Source: Rutpela maculata
Lineage: Eukaryota; Arthropoda; Insecta; Coleoptera; Cerambycidae
NCBI GenBank assembly: GCA_936432065.2
Contig: OW386292.2
Coordinates: forward strand, 16,398,918 to 16,462,917
DNA: 64,000 nt
Reading direction: 5' to 3'
Numbering within the stretch: the first letter of the stretch is position 1; every line of letters begins with the position of its first letter. The notes under the pieces were generated by a model, which was given only the letters and a program-made list of their open reading frames with translations, was not told the origin of the DNA and ran no database searches. Shown in pieces: positions 59,487 through 64,000 of this stretch. The position numbers and the translations under genes are program-made.

Positions 59487-59921
59487 TTGTGATTACTTTT
59501 AAATCATTTAAATAATCATTGAATCTTATTGACAATTATTTTTGTTGTCAAATGCGTTGACAGCCCGAGCCACTGGCGACATCTCTAGGCACATATATAT
59601 TCTACTCCGGGAGGTAGGCTCATTATCCACTGCGTAGACTAATTTGACTTATGAAAAGCCGAAAATAATTTAGAATAACATGAATCCTTTGTATACCTTA
59701 TTTGATTGAATCAAAGAATCCATGTTAGTAATGACGTATGTTTTTATATTGTATGGACTCCGGAACATAGAATCTTATATACCGCAAGAGCTACACCAGT
59801 GCCAGTAGTTCCAATGTCCCAGTGTTTTTTCGGAAATAAATATGGCGTTTATTTGTAAATTTGACGTTTAGATTTACTAGTGAAAAATTGGAAATTGAAA
59901 ATTGGAAAACACATCCAAAGA
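59487..59921. promoter_or_regulatory. Shared upstream region of the divergent ZAD-zinc-finger and BRAP genes
   Basis: Both start codons face outward from this 435-bp interval, so it should hold both promoters and 5' UTRs. I see an imperfect hairpin AACATGAATCCTTTG / CAAAGAATCCATGTT at about 59678-59727 and TGACGTA at about 59732, but no clear TATA box. Confidence 0.55.
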
Positions 59922-62900
59922 ATGTCAGATTTAGTTGCCAAATGCGTGTTACGCGTAGAAGTAAAGGAAACTTCACAAGATGCAGGTTAGTCAAATTCAT
60001 TTATTAAGAAAAACATAACCTAATCGTATGTTAAGAAACCAGAGGTGCTGAGGCTTTGTCAAACAAAGACACAGATAAAGGCAGAGGACAAAGAAGAGTA
60101 CGAGACATCAGCGTGGAAACTTTTCCAAGTCGTTTGGAGAGCCCCAGAGAAGATTGGGGGTTACTACCTTTCTGCTCTCGAGAAACCACTCCGTTAAGTG
60201 ATAAGGATAAAGAACAAAATGAAGAAAAGGGTGAAATAGGTTTTTTTAGTGGAAATCCTTTTGTGGAAATTACAAAAGGCATTCTGCATTTGTATAAGGA
60301 GGAGTATGTTTCAATTAAACAGCAAATTTTGCTATTTTAATAATCGTTTTATGTTTATTACAGTGTTCTAAGCAGCAGAAAAGAAGCTCTGACACTGTGC
60401 TTACTTGGAGTTCCCACCTCAATGACTTGCCATGATTTATTAGCTTTTACAGCACCTTGCCATGCTGATATTTCACATATTAGAGTGCTACGAGATTCTT
60501 TACCAAATCAATATATGGCTCTCTTAACGTAAGTATACATATAGTATTTTCCTGCAAGATTTGTTGTACAGAAACTACATGCCTAAGTAAATACATTATA
60601 GTGCCATTTATTTAGCATAAAATTGTATGTGATTAACATACCAAATTGATAAGAATTATTTTGAGATAAGATAAATGTAATGAATGTTAATGAATTGAAG
60701 ATAAAAACCTTTTTTCAAAATCCAGAAACCATATTTAACATACATGATAATGACTGACCAATACTTATTACAAATTACAAGATTTGCTACTTATGTAAGT
60801 AATAACGAGCTACAATTTAAAATTAGCTCAGTGTTATTATGAAATTACATTTTTATTGCCTGGATTATTTTAGTTTTAAAAATCACGAAGCTGCAATGGA
60901 GTTTTACCTAACATTCAACGGTGTCCCATACAGTAGTCTCGATCCTGATAGTATATGTAGAATAGTGTGGGTGTCAAAAGTGGAATGGGCCAATAATGGC
61001 TTAGCCCCACCTGGTCATACTGAGCTGCCCATATGCCCCGTATGTCTAGGTATGTGTTATTTTTCACTTTCAATCGAGAATAAGATATTTATTATATTTT
61101 TTTGTAGAACGCATGGACGAATCAGTAGATGGTGTGTTGACAATATTATGCAACCACGCCTTCCATGCCAGTTGCCTTGAGCAGTGGGGTGATTCGACTT
61201 GTCCAGTGTGTCGCTGCGTTCAGAGCCCTGAGCAAGCTGAAACATCGGAATGTGAGCGGTGTGGCACATCTGCGCCTTCACCAGATGCTCTTTGGATCTG
61301 CCTTATCTGTGGCCACGTGGGGTGTGGAAGGTAATTAAGAAAGTAATTAATTTAATTATGTACTTCAGTTAGTTTTAGTAGCTTCTCCAAGAATATATAT
61401 ATTTATATTTGTTACTATGTAGAAGTTATCTTAAAAATGTAAACAAAACTCACGGCGAGGATTATGTGGCAACATTTCGTGCATGCCGCCAGCTGTCACT
61501 TCTTGTCGCAATACAAGTGAAAAAGATGTATTGGTTAGATTTATTTGTTGTTTGTTTATGTGGCGTTTGATTTTTACTTTATCAATAAACTATTAAGATG
61601 GAGTTGAATTTTGTGAAAGGAGATTCGTTCAATTTACCCAAAGTTGATTATGACTTGATAGATTCTTTCTATAATAAAATTTAGATTTTTGAAGGGATGG
61701 GATTAAAAATATTAGAAGCTTGCCACCAAGTTCTTCGAATATCAGTTTTTTCGGAACAGTTACAAATTTTTTTTCCGAAGCACTTATATTTGTGTTTTCA
61801 TAACTTTTTATAAAATACCTTTATAATTACATTATCTACTATTTGTAAATTACAGCAAATACCTCGATGAAAGAAACTGAAATGCTTCAAATCAACACGA
61901 TGGCGACGTTAGAACACATCTGTCATTTGACTAGCCGTTGAAATTGTCGTCATGTTTTGCTAATATGTTTTTAAAAATCTAATTGGCATTATAAATTATT
62001 TAAAATATTTAATAATTCACGCCTATCATTATTTTTTACATGAGAAAATTAAATTTCGTGGATAAATATATTAAAATTGATTTAATAAATAAGCTTTATA
62101 CTCCTGTTTTCTTCAATTATCTTTGCTAGAACTAGAGAAGGAATTTCTACTTGGCAACACCACACTGTTTTGTATGAAACCATTCTATCAACAAATCCAT
62201 ACAAACTACCTACATCATCGGCAAATTACCTACGTCACCAATTTAAAACACCTGTTGCTCCACTTATTTTAACTTCTGTTTTCTCAAAAAATTGATAATT
62301 GTTTTCGTGGAAATCTGTATTGGAAGGCTTGTTTGTACATATTCTAAGATATTATTCAATAAAAACAAAAATATAGGAAAATAACCCATTTAATTTCAGA
62401 CCAAAATGACATTTATGACATGTTTTGTAGAAATAGCTGTAAATTATTTAAATACTGTATACAATAATCTTAATGGTGACTGTTCCACAGATCTAGAAAA
62501 TCTCTCGTCATTGTTTTTCTTTGACAATAACAGAGTTCACATATGGAACCTGGAAAAATCAGGGAATTTGAAATTGCCTAAGAATCTTAGGGAAAAATCT
62601 AGGAGTTTGTAAAATTTATTGAGACATCAACGAATTTTAAGTAATTTTCATAAAAATTCAATGAATGTGGTGAAGATTTTTAATGCTCATAATATAAATC
62701 TATGAATAATATCATCATTTCATTAAACAACGTCTCTTTATTTGACCTGGAAAAAACTTCCAAGAGCCCTGGAAAACCTGAAAAGGTCAGGTCAGAGACA
62801 TGGTTTGCGAATTTTAATTTGTTATCCACATGCAAGCCCAAAAATCTACTTTCAGTTTGATTTTTAACAATTTAGTCTTCCAAGTATACCTCATTTAGGT

Positions 62901-63903
62901 TGCACTTAAATGCAATAAAGTTAGTTTTAGTCACATTAAAGAATAACAAATTAGCGTCGCACCACTCTTTAATTATTTCTAAATCAGTGCTTACAATCTC
63001 ATGGAGTTCATCAATTAATTTGTCATGCCAGAGTATCGTGCTGTTGTAAGCAAAAAAATGAAATTTCCTTTAATTTTAACAGAAACCATATGATTGAAAT
63101 GTATTAGAAATAGTAGTGGCCCAGGGACGGAACCTTGCGGCACACCAGAATTTACTTCCATTTGTTTTGAAATATTACCAATGAAAATAACTTTTTGATA
63201 TGAATAAATATGTTTTTATTTTTATTATTACTATTGTAATTGTATAATTTTTAGTGGTGATGTAGATAATTAAACTAGATTTTATCATTTCAACTGTTGC
63301 ATGGTTCTTATTATTGTTTTTCAGGTACCAGGGAGGACATGCAGCTTCGCATTATAGAGAATCTGGGCATTGTTATGCTTTGCAACTGGGATCACATAGG
63401 GTTTGGGATTACAAAGGTAGGTTTATGTTTAAAATATTTTATATATATGTCTGACATTCAAATTATCACTAATTTTTCATTTCGTGTTCCCGCAGATGAA
63501 TATTTATTGTAAATAGTAGGTATTGCCTGAAATTAATACGGTTTTTAAGGGGGGCGGGTTGCTATTGCATCACTTAAGACATTAACAATATTGTGCACCC
63601 GAGAAATGTATAAATCGCCTCTATTAAATCGTAATTATTGGATCATTTACATTCGTCTTATTGAAACAAAAAAATTGAAAACTGGTGATACAACATTTAT
63701 GTATTTTCTTGCTTTGTAGGTGATAATTTTGTGCATAGGCTTTTACAAAATAAAGCTGATGGTAAATTAGTGCCCTCTGAAGGCCCCCCCTCGGAATCTG
63801 AAGGAGCACAAGAAAAAGTTGATTCTGTCCAATTGGAATTCACGTATCTACTAACATCACAATTAGAAGAACAGCGGATGTACTTTGAGGACAAACTGGC
63901 ACT
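59922..63903 (+). CDS. BRAP: BRCA1-associated protein (BRAP/BRAP2, E3 ubiquitin ligase), 5' seven exons
   Basis: Exons 59922-59985, 60036-60303, 60364-60528, 60874-61049, 61108-61330, 63325-63416 and 63720-63903 keep frame through six GT-AG introns, about 390 residues; the gene continues past the window. Order: N-terminal region, BRAP2/RRM-like domain (EIGFFSGNPFVEITKGILHL; LLGVPTSMTCHDLLAF; FYLTFNGVPYSSLDPD), a C3H2C3 RING (CPVCLERMDE, CNHAFHASC, CPVC), a UBP zinc finger (CERC, WICLICGHVGCGR, GGHAASHYRESGHCYALQL, HRVWDYKGDNFVHRL), then the start of the coiled-coil region (LEEQRMYFEDKLAL). In animals BRAP limits Ras-MAPK signalling by sequestering KSR and retains NLS proteins in the cytoplasm. 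The missing part is the rest of the coiled coil. Confidence 0.95.
62258..62391 (+). repeat. 130-bp repeat, copy 2, in BRAP intron 5
   Basis: Matches 12846-12975, same orientation, from CTCCACT..TTTTAACTTCTG to ATATAGGAAAATA. Confidence 0.8.
62790..63190 (-). pseudogene. LINE reverse transcriptase fragment in BRAP intron 5
   Basis: On the minus strand: ISKQMEVNSGVPQGSVPGPL, LFLIHFNHM, then a decayed palm region with stops and an NKLNFIAFKCNLNE-like piece. It is antisense to BRAP and lies wholly within the 2-kb intron 5. The catalytic YADD is not recognisable. Confidence 0.8.
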
Positions 63904-64000
63904 GTAAGTAATTTAAGAAAAAAAAATGTTTATAAGGTTGTAACGGTTTCCTATAGGCTTTGGAACTGACAGTATGAGATTTTAGATACAATATTTGAGT

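Noticed and set aside
60056..60058. TTG at 60056 or a later ATG as the BRAP start
   Set aside because: Exon 1 with ATG at 59922 splices in frame (GAA codon across the junction) and precedes it.
1..64000. tRNA, rRNA or CRISPR arrays
   Set aside because: No cloverleaf-like or rRNA sequence was recognised. The tandem arrays (28.6-29.3 kb, 43.3-43.5 kb) lack CRISPR repeat-spacer structure and the genome is eukaryotic.

Overview
The window is AT-rich animal DNA and almost certainly from an insect. Two intron-containing host genes lie at the right end: a ZAD-type C2H2 zinc-finger gene (the ZAD domain is an arthropod, chiefly insect, feature) and the 5' two thirds of BRAP (BRCA1-associated protein, RING plus UBP zinc finger). 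The introns are short GT-AG introns. The repeats are typical of insect genomes: CsRn1-like Ty3/gypsy, CR1/Jockey LINEs, Tc1 and DD41D mariner relatives. A beetle is plausible but the sequence does not prove it.

Layout. 1-3.77 kb: 3' part of a Ty3/gypsy element (gag end, pol with two frameshifts, 3' LTR) inserted into an older repeat module. 5.1-7.9 kb: a DD41D mariner-like element inside a larger palindrome. 8.8-9.3, 17.5-18.2, 35.9-36.6 and 56.0-56.6 kb: four copies, plus a fragment at 12.6 kb, of one interspersed repeat with a 5' hairpin. 9.7-11.1 kb: a Tc1-like element split by a 446-bp insertion flanked by 32-bp direct repeats. 16.2-18.8 kb: a long-arm foldback element. 19.7-23.1 kb: a nearly complete CR1/Jockey LINE (minus strand). 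23.5-27.1 kb: two TIR elements and a decayed LINE. 27.9-30.1 kb: a palindromic element carrying a 140-bp satellite. 30.6-33.0 kb: a TIR element with a hAT-like element inside it. 33.4-38.8 kb: a large nested foldback. 40.0-42.2 kb: a LINE 3' end followed by another TIR element. 43.3-46.2 kb: tandem palindromes and nested foldbacks. 46.5-50.2 kb: a 3.7-kb interval bounded by a 56-bp inverted repeat (55/56 identical), holding a decayed PIN-like gene and an apparently intact tyrosine recombinase. 52.2-54.9 kb: a second inverted-repeat interval with fragments I assign to the same PIN-like gene family. 55.2 kb: LINE fragment. 57.3-59.5 kb: ZAD zinc-finger gene (minus). 59.9-64 kb: BRAP (plus, runs off the window). 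The two host genes are divergent and share about 435 bp of upstream DNA.

Nearly all of the first 57 kb is mobile-element debris; I found no host exon there. The most interesting unit is the 46.5-50.2 kb interval: a tyrosine recombinase with all catalytic residues and a 54-bp intron, a terminal palindrome, and a neighbouring PIN-like pseudogene within near-perfect inverted repeats. All family assignments come from motif reading, not database searches.
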